64,000 nt of DNA from Slackia piriformis YIT 12062 (GTDB lineage Bacteria; Actinomycetota; Coriobacteriia; Coriobacteriales; Eggerthellaceae). The notes below the pieces were generated by a model. That model ran no database searches. It was not told the DNA's origin and saw only the letters and a program-made list of their open reading frames with translations. Position 1 is the first letter of the stretch; every line of letters begins with the position of its first letter. Where the stretch lies: assembly GCF_000296445.1 (NCBI RefSeq), contig NZ_JH815198.1, positions 436,501 through 500,500 on the forward strand, in the 5' to 3' direction. The position numbers were made by a program, and so were the translations under genes. Below, in pieces: positions 41,044 to 50,087 of the stretch.

Positions 41044-41970
41044 ATGACTGCCCAATGCAATCTGATTATCGACTCGTGCTGCGATCTTCCCTATTCGGTC
41101 GTCGATAGGGAAGGGGTCTATCTCATCAAATTCCCGTTTCTTTTTGGCGATCAAGAGCATCTGGACGATCTCGGCCAGAGCATGTCGGCCCATGATTTCT
41201 ACGAGCGCATGCGCCACGGGGAGTGCCCGACTACCGCGCAGGTGTCCATTCCCGCGTTTACCGAAGCCTTCACGAAGGTGGCGCAAAGCGGCATTCCCAC
41301 CGTGTATCTGAGCTTTTCCTCCGGGCTTTCCGGCAGCTATGACGTCTCTCATATTGTTGCCGAACAGGTGCAAGGGCAGTATCCCGATATGGAGCTGCAC
41401 ATCGTCGATACCAAACTCGCATCGGTTGCCGAGGCGCTGCTGGTCTACGAGGCCATTCGCCAGCGCGAGAAGGGCCTGACGGCGCACGAGATGGTGGCAT
41501 GGGCCGAAGAGGCCCGCTATTTCGTGAACGCCCTGTTCATGGTGGACGATCTTGAAAGCCTGCGTCGCGGCGGCCGTATTCCCGACTCCGTCGCCTATGC
41601 GGGAGCAAAGCTTGACGTGAAGCCGCTGCTCACCATCGACTTGGAAGGAAAGCTCTCCCTCAAGGGCGTCGCGCGCGGTCGAAAGAAAGGCATCAAGCAG
41701 CTTGCGGAATACTATCTCGAACGTCGCGATCTGGAGAATCCGTCTCAGCGTGTGGTAACCGGTCATGCCGATTGTCCGAAGGACCTCGAGCGTCTGCACG
41801 ATATCGTCTCCAAGCAGGACGAAGGCGTGCTGTTCATGGACGGCGAAATCGGTCCGGTCATCGGTAGCCATGTCGGCCCGGGCATGATCGCCATCGTCTT
41901 TTGGGGCAAAGACCGTCGAGAGGACCTGTCTGTCGCCGACCGCATCGCGCGCAAGGTGAAGGGAATCTAG
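41044..41970 (+). CDS. DegV family fatty-acid-binding protein (second copy)
   Basis: A 308-residue paralogue of the preceding DegV gene, 127 nt downstream. It starts NLIIDSCCDLPYSVVDREG. The serine-containing region is SSGLSGSYDVSH and the middle has LRRGGRIPDSVAYAGAKLDVKPLL. Identity with the first copy looks low, so ligand preference may differ. AAGAAGGAGCC precedes the ATG, and a terminator follows. Confidence 0.88.
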   Translation: MTAQCNLIIDSCCDLPYSVVDREGVYLIKFPFLFGDQEHLDDLGQSMSAHDFYERMRHGECPTTAQVSIPAFTEAFTKVAQSGIPTVYLSFSSGLSGSYDVSHIVAEQVQGQYPDMELHIVDTKLASVAEALLVYEAIRQREKGLTAHEMVAWAEEARYFVNALFMVDDLESLRRGGRIPDSVAYAGAKLDVKPLLTIDLEGKLSLKGVARGRKKGIKQLAEYYLERRDLENPSQRVVTGHADCPKDLERLHDIVSKQDEGVLFMDGEIGPVIGSHVGPGMIAIVFWGKDRREDLSVADRIARKVKGI

Positions 41971-41985
41971 GGTTCGCTTTGATGT

Positions 41986-42022
41986 CGTCGGTCGGCGCGG
42001 TTTCGTCCGGCCGACGCTTTTT
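41986..42022 (+). terminator. Terminator after the second DegV gene
   Basis: CGTCGGTCGG (41986-41995) pairs with CCGGCCGACG (42007-42016, one G:U), then C and five T. Confidence 0.85.
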
Positions 42023-42057
42023 GCGCGGCCCGCATTTCGGCCATAGTGGAGGAATAC

Positions 42058-42939
42058 GTGTTCGAAGATTTTTTGGCGCGCTGCGAACTGTGCCCCCGTC
42101 GCTGCGGAGCCGACAGGGCTGCGGGCAGGCGCGGAGTGTGCGGCGCGGCGGACGAGCTGCGCGTCGCGCGTGCGGCGCTTCATTTCTGGGAAGAGCCGCC
42201 GATATCGGGCGAGGCGGGCAGCGGAACCGTGTTCTTCTCGAATTGTCCTCTGCATTGCGTCTATTGCCAAAACGCCTGCATTGCCAACGGTCGTGCAGGA
42301 GCGGACGTCTCCGTCGCGCGCCTGGCGCGGATTTTTCTCGAGCTTCAGGGAAAAGGGGCTCTGAACATCAATCTTGTGACGGCGACGCATTACGCCCCCC
42401 ATGTTCTTGAGGCGCTTCGGCAAGCGCGCGCTCAGGGGCTTCGTTTGCCGGTTGTCTGGAACACCTCGGGATATGAAACCGTCGAGACCGTGAGGCTTGT
42501 TGCGCCGTATGTCCAGACGTTTCTGACCGATTTTCGCTATACGGATCCCGAGACCGCGCGAGCATATTCCCATGCCCCTGATTACCCGCATGTCGCCCGT
42601 GCCGCACTCGACGAAATGGTTCGGGGCGATGCGGACGTCATCGTGCGCATTCTTGCCTTGCCAGGACATATCGACGAGGCGAAAGACGCCGTGCGCTATC
42701 TCTACGAGACCTACGGCGATCGGGTTGTGCTAAGCATGATGAGCCAGTACACGCCTGCGGGAAGCCATCCTGAACATCCTGAGCTTGACCGGCGCGTTTC
42801 CCTGGAAGAATTCGAAGAGCTGCTCGATTTCGCCGATGCGATCGGATGCGACGAGTACTTCTGGCAGGAGGGCGATGCGGCGCAGGAGAGCTTCATTCCT
42901 GATTTCTACAGCCTCGAAGGCGTTTTGGGCCCCGAATAG
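42058..42939 (+). CDS. Radical SAM protein, PflX/pyruvate-formate-lyase-activase-like
   Basis: A 293-residue radical SAM protein. The SAM cluster motif is CPLHCVYC. A CELCPRRCGADR N-terminal segment offers further cysteines for an auxiliary cluster. The COG1313-like body has NINLVTATHYAPHVLEAL and QYTPAG. Its substrate is unknown; no glycyl-radical enzyme is adjacent. I place the start at GTG 42058 because GGAGGA at 42048-42053 is then a correctly spaced site; GTG 42046 would overlap that site and add four residues. Confidence 0.85.
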   Translation: MFEDFLARCELCPRRCGADRAAGRRGVCGAADELRVARAALHFWEEPPISGEAGSGTVFFSNCPLHCVYCQNACIANGRAGADVSVARLARIFLELQGKGALNINLVTATHYAPHVLEALRQARAQGLRLPVVWNTSGYETVETVRLVAPYVQTFLTDFRYTDPETARAYSHAPDYPHVARAALDEMVRGDADVIVRILALPGHIDEAKDAVRYLYETYGDRVVLSMMSQYTPAGSHPEHPELDRRVSLEEFEELLDFADAIGCDEYFWQEGDAAQESFIPDFYSLEGVLGPE

Positions 42940-43146
42940 CTTCAAGCGCTTTGAAATCCGAGCGGTTCAAGGATGCCTTCCGGAAGATATCCGTGCGTTC
43001 GCCTCGGAGCTAAGGTCGTTCGGTGATGGGTTTGTTTCGCTGCGCGCTTTCAGCCCATCGCTGCGTCGAAGGCTGTGGTAGGGTGTGTCAAAGCGCTCTG
43101 TTCGAGGCGCGACGTCTGCATGAGTCGCGCGGATGCTACGGTGCGA

Positions 43147-43177
43147 TTGAGGATGTCGCCTTTCGGGGCGATACTAT
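43147..43177 (+). promoter_or_regulatory. Possible promoter TTGAGG-19-TACTAT
   Basis: It lies 18 nt before the zinc-ribbon gene; the leader would be very short and nearly all ribosome binding site (AAGGAGG, 43182-43188). The spacer is longer than optimal. Confidence 0.4.
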
Positions 43178-43195
43178 ATGGAAGGAGGCTTCGAA

Positions 43196-43609
43196 ATGGG
43201 CCTTTTCTCAATGAGCGGCAAGAAGAAAAAGGGCTATTACGGCGGTAGCAGCTCGTATGGAAAGCCGGGTCTTGGGGGCCTTGGCGGCATGATGGGGATG
43301 TTCGGGTCGTTTTCGAGCTCGTCGCGCAAGCGGCAGATGTATCAGCAGCAGATGGCCCAGCAGCAAGCCGCTATCCATCAAAATCCAGTCGTGCAGCAGA
43401 CCCCTCAGGCCGCGCCGGCTGCTGCCGTTTCTGCCCAGGCCTCTTCCGGGAGCATCGCATGCCCCGCATGCGGCGCCTCCGTTCCCGCGGGCTCGAAATT
43501 CTGCCTTGAATGCGGCAATAAGATCGGCGGCGGTTTCTGCGCCGGGTGCGGTGCCGCGTTGCCTCCCGGTGCGAAATTCTGTCCCGCATGCGGAACCCCG
43601 CGCGCATGA
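43196..43609 (+). CDS. Small zinc-ribbon protein with Gly/Ser/Gln-rich N-terminus
   Basis: A 137-residue protein with no signal peptide or obvious membrane helix. Residues 1-80 are low complexity: a KKKK stretch, Gly/Ser-rich GLGGLGGMMGMFG, then a Gln-rich segment. Residues about 84-137 carry two zinc ribbons (CPACGASVPAGSKFCLECG and CAGCGAALPPGAKFCPACG). Such domains often mediate protein or membrane contacts. It is followed after 15 nt by a protein kinase gene, so it may be a kinase partner or substrate; this is inference from position only. Confidence 0.75.
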   Translation: MGLFSMSGKKKKGYYGGSSSYGKPGLGGLGGMMGMFGSFSSSSRKRQMYQQQMAQQQAAIHQNPVVQQTPQAAPAAAVSAQASSGSIACPACGASVPAGSKFCLECGNKIGGGFCAGCGAALPPGAKFCPACGTPRA

Positions 43610-43624
43610 CGAAGCGGTCGCCTT

Positions 43625-44599
43625 ATGCCTTTTCGCTCGAAGCGCGAAATCTCGATTGATGACGAACGCGAAAACGCCTTCCGCGAAAGCGGCGCGTTTT
43701 CAGATGGAAGATCCGACGCGCATGCGCCGGATCTTTCTTTGCGCACGGCGGATTTTCCCCGTTTGCGCTTTTCTTCGTCTCGTGCGGCGCGCTTTCTTAC
43801 GGCGTTTTTCGACCGTTGCATCGTCGGCTGCGATGCGGGAGAGTATCGTCTTGAATCCGTGCTCGGCCAGGGGCGGTACGGCACGTCTTTCTCGGGCATT
43901 CGCCGAGCTGATGGCATGGAGGTCGTCATCAAAAAGATCGACCGAGCGGAGTCGACGAGCGTTCGCGAGGCCGTGTGGACGGAGTGCGCCGCGCTTTCCC
44001 TGCTTGACCATCGGGGAATCGCGCGCTGGCTCGGAATCGTGAACGGGCGGGTTACGACGTGCGGCTCCCGCGTTTGCGTTCGTGCGCTTCTGCCGCGGCA
44101 TGCGGCTTTTTACGGCATCGTCCAGTCGAGGTGTCCAGGGAAATCCCTGCACCTTCTTCTTTGCGAAGGGCATGTCTTTTCCATGGATGAAATCGCATCC
44201 ATCGGAGCCTCGCTTATCGAGACGGTGGCCCATTGTGTTTCGCGCGGGGTGCTTCACGGCGATATCCGACCGGCAAACGTCCTCGTGGACGAGCAAGGGC
44301 GTGTTTCGCTTGTGGATTTCGGCCTTGCTCGCTTTTTCGACAGGTCCCTCGCGGAAAGCGCGGTCTTTACCTGTGCGGCCGACGACGTGGACGGCATCGT
44401 CGAAACGCTGCTGTTTCTGCTGTATTCCGACCGTGCCCGGATTCGTGCCGACAGGAGCGGCCGCCCCTGGTTTGAAGAACTCGCCATAAGCGAGCGTCAG
44501 CGGTCGTTTCTTCACGACGCGTTCTTTCGCAAGGAATCGTTCGATTCGTTCGAGGAATTCGGATCGCGTTTCGCCGCCGCCTTTTCTTTCCGCTCCTGA
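43625..44599 (+). CDS. Eukaryotic-like serine/threonine kinase, compact and non-membrane
   Basis: A 324-residue protein. After about 70 poorly conserved residues the kinase fold begins: YRLESVLGQGRYGTSFSG (glycine loop), VVIKKID (ATP-anchoring Lys), HGDIRPANVLVD (catalytic loop with HGD instead of HRD) and VDFGLARF (DFG). The C-lobe is short and the activation segment lacks a clear APE motif. There is no membrane helix and no PASTA domain, unlike PknB. HGD-type kinases may be active or may act on small molecules. No strong ribosome binding site precedes ATG 43625, so the start is uncertain. Confidence 0.75.
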   Translation: MPFRSKREISIDDERENAFRESGAFSDGRSDAHAPDLSLRTADFPRLRFSSSRAARFLTAFFDRCIVGCDAGEYRLESVLGQGRYGTSFSGIRRADGMEVVIKKIDRAESTSVREAVWTECAALSLLDHRGIARWLGIVNGRVTTCGSRVCVRALLPRHAAFYGIVQSRCPGKSLHLLLCEGHVFSMDEIASIGASLIETVAHCVSRGVLHGDIRPANVLVDEQGRVSLVDFGLARFFDRSLAESAVFTCAADDVDGIVETLLFLLYSDRARIRADRSGRPWFEELAISERQRSFLHDAFFRKESFDSFEEFGSRFAAAFSFRS

Positions 44600-44620
44600 T
44601 TTCGTCGCATCGTCGAACGC

Positions 44621-44657
44621 AAAAAAAGTCCGAAGCAACAATGTGCTTCGGACTTTT
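44621..44657. terminator. Bidirectional terminator between kinase and thrB
   Basis: AAGTCCGAAGCA (44626-44637) pairs with TGCTTCGGACTT (44644-44655). An A run flanks it on the left and a T run on the right, so it works for both converging units. Confidence 0.93.
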
Positions 44658-44707
44658 CGGCAGAGGATTTCGCGCGATGCTCGTTTTCGCTTCGAGATAC
44701 GGCGTCC

Positions 44708-45595
44708 TTATGCGTCGTAGGAGATGCGCACGCCTTTCGTGTCGCATTCGAGCACGTGGACTTCGAATGTAGGATAGAGCGACGCCAATCGGGCGCGCAG
44801 GCTTTCTGCGACAAGCCCGTCGGCCGTGACGGCCATCATGGTCGATCCAGATCCCGAAATCCACATGGTGCATGCGCCGCCGTCGAGGCAGATGCGGCGG
44901 ACGTCCTCGTAATCGGGGATGAGTGTCTTGCGATACGGCTCCTGCAGTTTGTCTTCGCAGGCGGCGGCGATCAGCTCGACATCGCCGCTTTCGAGCCCGC
45001 GCGTAAGGCCTGAGATGCGGCCCATCTGCCACACGGCGGTGGAAAGGGAAACTTCTTTCGGGACGATTTTTCGGGCGCTTTCGGTCTTGACCTCGTAAGG
45101 CGGGATGATGGTGATGAATTTCAGATGCGGGTTCACGTCGTAGCGGATGCAGTGGGGCAGCGCGCCTTCGGGCGTAAAAGAGCAGACGAGCGAGCCCATG
45201 ATGGCGGGCGCCACGTTGTCGGGATGGCCTTCCATCTGGGTTGCTATGCTCACCGCTTCGGCTCGCCCGACGATGCGCCCCGTCAAAGCGGCGGCGCCCA
45301 TGATGCCTGCAACGGTGCAGGTGGAAGAAGACCCCAGGCCGCGCGACACGGGAATGCTCGTGTCGATGTCGATGGCGATAGGGAAGGGTTCTTCCCCCCA
45401 GTGCTCGAGGGCAAGGACGAACGAGCGATAGACGAGGTTGTCCTCGTTGCGGTATTTCTCGGGGCAGCCTGTGATGGTCAGCTTCTCCGCGCGATCGAAG
45501 GTGAAGCGCGAGTAGAGGCTTACGGCCATGCCGAGGCAGTCGTATCCGATGCCGAGGTTTGCCGAGGTTGCCGGCACAGCAATGGTCACGCTCAC
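44708..45595 (-). CDS. thrB: Homoserine kinase
   Basis: A 295-residue GHMP kinase phosphorylating homoserine in threonine synthesis. It starts VTIAVPATSANLGIGYDCLG. The ATP loop is PVSRGLGSSSTCTVAG, and EGHPDNVAPAIMG and ISGSGSTMMAV are typical. It overlaps the thrC stop by 4 nt. Homoserine dehydrogenase is not in this window. Confidence 0.96.
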   Translation of the reverse strand: MSVTIAVPATSANLGIGYDCLGMAVSLYSRFTFDRAEKLTITGCPEKYRNEDNLVYRSFVLALEHWGEEPFPIAIDIDTSIPVSRGLGSSSTCTVAGIMGAAALTGRIVGRAEAVSIATQMEGHPDNVAPAIMGSLVCSFTPEGALPHCIRYDVNPHLKFITIIPPYEVKTESARKIVPKEVSLSTAVWQMGRISGLTRGLESGDVELIAAACEDKLQEPYRKTLIPDYEDVRRICLDGGACTMWISGSGSTMMAVTADGLVAESLRARLASLYPTFEVHVLECDTKGVRISYDA

Positions 45596-47073
45596 AGCAG
45601 CTCACCGCATTTCTTTTCAACGTAGGCGGACATATCGTCGGCGTTCATAACGTCATCGAAGCGTACCGAAGCGGCCTCGAGCGCCGAAAGGGCTGCGGGC
45701 GCGTGCGTCTTGCTTGCAGCCTCGAGCGCGCGCATGCAGTCGAAATCCGAGCCTTCCGAGGTGACGCCGAGCGCGGCGCAGACGTCTCGGCAGAACTTGT
45801 AGGGGCTTGCGGTGGACAAGACAATGCGTGCAACGCCGTCTTCCTTAGGCGTATTTCGGGACACGTGCCACGCGACCGCCGTGTGCGGGTCGAGGACATA
45901 GCCGTGCTCGTCGAAGCAGGACTTCATAACCTCGCGTGCTTCGTCGTCGGTGGCGAATCCGCAGTCGAAGACTTCCTGGATGCGCTCAAGCATCTCGTCG
46001 GAGACTTTGTAGCGACCCGTTTCGGCAAGGTCGTTCATAAGGCCTGCGACATAGGATGCGTTGCCGTCGCTCATGTAGTAGAGAAGGCGTTCCAGGTTGG
46101 ACGAAATCAGGATGTCCATGCTCGGGGAGATAGTTTTATAGAAGGGACGGTTTCGGTCGTAGACGCCGGTGGCCAAGAAATCCGTGAGGACATTGTTCGC
46201 GTTGCTCGCGACGATGAGCTTGCGGACGGGAAGGCCCATGCGTCGTGCGAAATACCCTGCGAGCACGTCTCCGAAATTACCCGTGGGAACGCAGAAATCG
46301 ACGCAATCGCCGCAAGCGATCGCGCCTTGGCGGACCAACTGGGCGTAGGCGTCGAAGTAGTAGACCACCTGCGGAGCGAGCCTGCCGATGTTGATGGAGT
46401 TGGCGCTGGAAAGCACGACGTTCTGCTTTGCCAGGCGGGCACGCAGCTCCTCGTCGCCGAAAATGCGCTTGACGGCGCTTTGGGTGTCGTCGAAATTGCC
46501 GCGCACGGCTCCCACGGCTACGTTGTCGCCGGCTTGCGTGACCATCTGGAGGCGCTGGATCTCGGACGTGCCGCCGTGCGGGTAGAACACGGTGATGCCC
46601 AGGTTGGGGGTGTCGGCGAAGCCGGCGAGCGCTGCCTTGCCGGTGTCTCCGCTTGTGGCGGCGAGAATCATGATGCGTTCGCTCGTTTGGGATGCGGCGC
46701 GGCTCATGAGCTGGGGCAGCATCTGCAAAGCGACGTCTTTGAATGCGCTTGTGGGACCCCAGAACAGCTCGAGGATATAATCGTCTCCCACGGAGACGAG
46801 CGGCGTAACTTCTTTTGAGGCGAAGGTCTTTCCGTAGGCTGCGTCGACGCAGGCCTCGATTTCCTCGGCGGTGTAGTCATCGAGCAGCGTGCCGAGGATG
46901 TCGGCAGCGTTTTCTCGGTAGGTTTGGGCGACGACGCGTCCGAGATCGATGGGTGTGCGGCCGAGCTCGTCGGTCACGTACAGGCCGCCGTCGGGCGCGA
47001 GGCCGTCGAGCACCGCCCGTTTAGCGGAGCACTCCATCGCATTAGAGCGTGTACTGTGATACATTGATGCCAT
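45592..47073 (-). CDS. thrC: Threonine synthase
   Basis: A 493-residue PLP enzyme making threonine from phosphohomoserine. It starts MYHSTRSNAMECSAKRAVLDGL after three residues. The PLP lysine lies in SAFKDVALQ, and the phosphate loop is AATSGDTGKAAL. The start at 47073 has AAGGAG at the right spacing. It is the first gene of the thrC-thrB operon, divergent from lysC-asd. Confidence 0.95.
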   Translation of the reverse strand: MASMYHSTRSNAMECSAKRAVLDGLAPDGGLYVTDELGRTPIDLGRVVAQTYRENAADILGTLLDDYTAEEIEACVDAAYGKTFASKEVTPLVSVGDDYILELFWGPTSAFKDVALQMLPQLMSRAASQTSERIMILAATSGDTGKAALAGFADTPNLGITVFYPHGGTSEIQRLQMVTQAGDNVAVGAVRGNFDDTQSAVKRIFGDEELRARLAKQNVVLSSANSINIGRLAPQVVYYFDAYAQLVRQGAIACGDCVDFCVPTGNFGDVLAGYFARRMGLPVRKLIVASNANNVLTDFLATGVYDRNRPFYKTISPSMDILISSNLERLLYYMSDGNASYVAGLMNDLAETGRYKVSDEMLERIQEVFDCGFATDDEAREVMKSCFDEHGYVLDPHTAVAWHVSRNTPKEDGVARIVLSTASPYKFCRDVCAALGVTSEGSDFDCMRALEAASKTHAPAALSALEAASVRFDDVMNADDMSAYVEKKCGELL

Positions 47074-47132
47074 TCGACTACTCCTTGGCGTTTTGCGGAT
47101 GGGAAAGCCCTTGCAGGCTCTGCTTTCGGCTA

Positions 47133-47141
47133 ATAGTAGCA
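47133..47141 (-). promoter_or_regulatory. Extended -10 (TGCTACTAT) of the thrC-thrB operon
   Basis: On the minus strand TGC precedes TACTAT, giving a leader of about 50 nt before thrC. No convincing -35 is seen. Confidence 0.5.
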
Positions 47142-47370
47142 AGAAAACGAATCTACGGGGCGAGCGGTCGGGGAAATGCACGTGTCGTTGACGGTGCGGC
47201 AATGGGGGCTTGTGCGCAGGCGCGCTTGCTCGTTTCGGACGTTGTTCGGGCGGGTGATTCTGCGGCATCCGCCGCACGGCTGCGTTTCAGCGTAGTCTCC
47301 TGCACGGTTTCGCACAGCCGCGGTCCTCATTCGCCAGGGCGGGAATGTTTTTGTATGCAAAGGTGGGCGT

Positions 47371-48750
47371 ATGATAAAAATCACGAAGTTCGGCGGCTCG
47401 AGCGTAAGTTCCGCCGAGCAGTTCAAGAAGGTGAAGAAAATCGTCGAGGCCGACGAGGCCCGTCGCTTCGTCGTCGTTTCTGCGGCAGGCAAGCGCGACA
47501 AGACCGATAGCAAGATTACCGATTTGCTGTATCTGGTCAACGCCCATCTTCAGTACCACGTATCGTGCGACGATCTGCTGGGAACCATAGGGCAGCGTTT
47601 TTGCGAGATCGCGAAGGAACTCGACCTCCAATACCCGATCGGTCACGAGTTCGGCGTGTTCCGCGAACGCGCCAAGCGCGGCGATTTCACGCCTGAGTAC
47701 ATCGTCAGCCGCGGCGAGTACTTCACCGCGCGCATGATGGCCGAATACCTTGGGTTTCCGTTCGTGGATGCCGCCGACGTGGTCGCGTTCAACCAGGACG
47801 GAACGCTTGATATGGATCGCACGGGCGAGCAGCTGCGTGCCGCCATCGGCGAGGAGAAGCACTTCGTGCTCCCCGGATTCTACGGCGCTACTGCAGACGG
47901 CCAAATTCGCCTGCTCGACCGCGGCGGCGGAGACATCACGGGCGCCATTCTTGCCCAGTCGATCGGCGCCGATCTGTATGAGAACTGGACCGACGTGTCG
48001 GGCTTTTTGACGGCCGACCCCCGCATCGTTGACAATCCGAAGTCCATTTCGCGCATCACCTATGCCGAGCTTCGAGAGCTTTCCTACATGGGCGCGAGCG
48101 TTTTGCACGAAGAGGCCATTTTCCCCGTGAAAGACGCCGGAATCCCGTTGGTTATCAAGAACACCAACCGCCCAGACGATCCGGGCACGGTCATCAGCGA
48201 GGAGACCGAGCCCGGCATGGCTGAGCCCATCATCACGGGCATTGCGGGCAAGCGCGATTTCGTGGCGGTTCATATTCGCACCAACCATATGTCCAATCAG
48301 GTCGGATACCTGCGCAAGGCGCTTTCCATCTTCGAGCGCTATCGCGTGAGCATCGAGCACCTTCCCTCGGGCATCGATTCATTCGCCGTCGTGGTGCAGG
48401 GGGCCGATGTGAAGGATTGCCTGTACTCCATCGTGGGCGACATCCAACGCGAGCTCGAGCCCGACGAGATCAAAGTCGTCGAGCGCCTCGCGCTCATCTC
48501 CACCGTCGGTCGCAACATGTCGAGCCGTCCGGGCATTTCGGGACGGTTGTTCGGCGAGCTGGGCAGCGCGGGCGTCAATATTCGCATGATCGCCCAGGGC
48601 TCGGAGGAGTTCGACATCATCGTCGGCGTTAACGACGAGGATTTCGAGCACGCTATTCGCGTCATCTACAATGCATTCGTCGATTCGGACGAAAATGTGA
48701 TCACCGTCGACGAGCTCGAAGAGAAAGGTTCCTTCAATGAAGTCGTATAA
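47371..48750 (+). CDS. lysC: Aspartate kinase
   Basis: A 459-residue monofunctional aspartokinase, the entry to lysine, threonine and methionine synthesis. It starts KITKFGGSSVSSAEQFKKV. The substrate loop is LDRGGGDITGAILA. Two C-terminal ACT domains (LISTVGRNMSSRPGISGRLFGELGSAGVNIRMIAQG region) imply end-product feedback. The class III-like length differs from the roughly 410-residue actinobacterial alpha/beta type. It overlaps asd by 14 nt. Confidence 0.95.
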   Translation: MIKITKFGGSSVSSAEQFKKVKKIVEADEARRFVVVSAAGKRDKTDSKITDLLYLVNAHLQYHVSCDDLLGTIGQRFCEIAKELDLQYPIGHEFGVFRERAKRGDFTPEYIVSRGEYFTARMMAEYLGFPFVDAADVVAFNQDGTLDMDRTGEQLRAAIGEEKHFVLPGFYGATADGQIRLLDRGGGDITGAILAQSIGADLYENWTDVSGFLTADPRIVDNPKSISRITYAELRELSYMGASVLHEEAIFPVKDAGIPLVIKNTNRPDDPGTVISEETEPGMAEPIITGIAGKRDFVAVHIRTNHMSNQVGYLRKALSIFERYRVSIEHLPSGIDSFAVVVQGADVKDCLYSIVGDIQRELEPDEIKVVERLALISTVGRNMSSRPGISGRLFGELGSAGVNIRMIAQGSEEFDIIVGVNDEDFEHAIRVIYNAFVDSDENVITVDELEEKGSFNEVV

Positions 48751-49750
48751 CGTTGCCATTCTGGGCGCCACGGGCGCCGTGGGGCAGCAGATGCTCCAGT
48801 GCCTCGCCGAGCAGGATTTCCCCGTGAATAACCTTAAACTGCTCGCCTCCGCTCGAAGCGCCGGCAAAATCGCGCAGTTCAAGGGCGAAGACGTGGTGAT
48901 CGAAGAGGCTCGCGACGAAGCGTTCGACGGCGTTGACATCGTGCTTGGCGCGGCAGAAAACGACATTGCCAAACGATTCGTTCCCGTTGCTCGCGAAAAA
49001 GGAGCCGTGACGGTGGACAACTCGAGCGCATACCGCCTCGACCCCGATGTCCCCCTGATCATCCCCGAGGTCAACCCCGAGGACATAGCGAAGCACAACG
49101 GCATTATCGCCAACCCCAATTGCGCTACGATCATCGGTCTTGTCGCCGTCAATCCGCTGCATAAGCTCGGTGGCATCAAGCGCATGGTCGTGTCTACGTA
49201 TCAGGCCGCATCGGGCGCCGGTGTTGGCGGGCTTCGCGAACTCGAAGCGCAGATGGCTCGCATTTCAGCGGGCGAGAAGGTCGAGGATCCTAAGGCTTTC
49301 GCCTATCAGCTTGCGTGCAATCTGATTCCCCAGATTGGCGGATTCGATGAGGTGGGCTATACCTCCGAGGAGATGAAGATGCAAAACGAAGGGCGCAAGA
49401 TCATGCATCTTCCCGATCTTCGTGTGAACTGCACGTGCGTGCGCGTTCCCGTGATGCGCTCCCATTCCGAGAGCATCACGCTCGAATTCGACCGTGCGGT
49501 AAGCGTCCAGGCCGCCCGCGAAGCCCTCGCGGCCGCCCCTGGCGTCAAGCTCGTAGACGACCCTGCGGCCCAGTTGTATCCCATGCCGTTTGATACGACC
49601 GACCAAGACCTCATCTACGTCGGCCGTATTCGCGACGATATCTCTGCCGGCGAAGGCCAGCATGGTCTTACGCTATGGTGCTGCGGCGACCAGATTCGCA
49701 AGGGTGCGGCCACAAACGCTGTGCAGATCGCCAAGATGCTCGCCGAATAG
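48737..49750 (+). CDS. asd: Aspartate-semialdehyde dehydrogenase
   Basis: A 337-residue NADP-dependent enzyme reducing aspartyl phosphate. It starts YNVAILGATGAVGQQMLQ. The catalytic cysteine lies in NPNCATI and the substrate-binding stretch is STYQAASGAG. It is translationally coupled to lysC. Together with thrC-thrB across the divergent promoter, the cluster covers the aspartate family pathway except homoserine dehydrogenase. Confidence 0.96.
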   Translation: MKSYNVAILGATGAVGQQMLQCLAEQDFPVNNLKLLASARSAGKIAQFKGEDVVIEEARDEAFDGVDIVLGAAENDIAKRFVPVAREKGAVTVDNSSAYRLDPDVPLIIPEVNPEDIAKHNGIIANPNCATIIGLVAVNPLHKLGGIKRMVVSTYQAASGAGVGGLRELEAQMARISAGEKVEDPKAFAYQLACNLIPQIGGFDEVGYTSEEMKMQNEGRKIMHLPDLRVNCTCVRVPVMRSHSESITLEFDRAVSVQAAREALAAAPGVKLVDDPAAQLYPMPFDTTDQDLIYVGRIRDDISAGEGQHGLTLWCCGDQIRKGAATNAVQIAKMLAE

Positions 49751-49846
49751 AGGAGTGTTTTTCGGAGCGATTCTTATGGCCGGCAGATTGGCTACAGCCT
49801 CGGCAAAGCGCTCGAGGCCGGCGTGGACATTTTCCTTGAAGTCATT

Positions 49847-49875
49847 TTGTGGATGCGCTATCGCTATGGTAGAAT
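49847..49875 (+). promoter_or_regulatory. tRNA promoter TTGTGG-17-TAGAAT
   Basis: TTGTGG (49847-49852) and TAGAAT (49870-49875) are 17 nt apart with TG at 49867-49868. Transcription would start about 10 nt before the tRNA. Confidence 0.75.
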
Positions 49876-49891
49876 CACTCACGCACAATTT

Positions 49892-49966
49892 GCCAGTGTG
49901 GCGCAACGGTAGCGCAACTGATTTGTAATCAGTGGGTTGCGGGTTCGATTCCTGTCACTGGCTCCA
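49892..49966 (+). tRNA. tRNA-Thr (anticodon UGU)
   Basis: A full cloverleaf is visible: acceptor GCCAGTG pairs with CACTGGC. The anticodon stem ACTGA/TCAGT encloses TTTGTAA, so the anticodon is TGT. The T loop is TTCGATT. CCA is encoded. It stands alone, with its own promoter and terminator, directly after the threonine/lysine pathway genes. Confidence 0.97.
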
Positions 49967-49974
49967 GTAGATTC

Positions 49975-50010
49975 ACAGGCCGAAACGGATGTTTCGGCCT
50001 GTTTGTTTTT
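49975..50010 (+). terminator. Terminator of the tRNA gene
   Basis: ACAGGCCGAAAC (49975-49986) pairs with 49991-50002 around GGAT, followed by TTGTTTTT. Confidence 0.93.
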
Positions 50011-50087
50011 CAGTTTTGCTCGTTCGAGCGAAACGCATCATATAGCGAGAGCGAACGCGCTCTTATGGTTTTAGGGGGTCGGTCATC

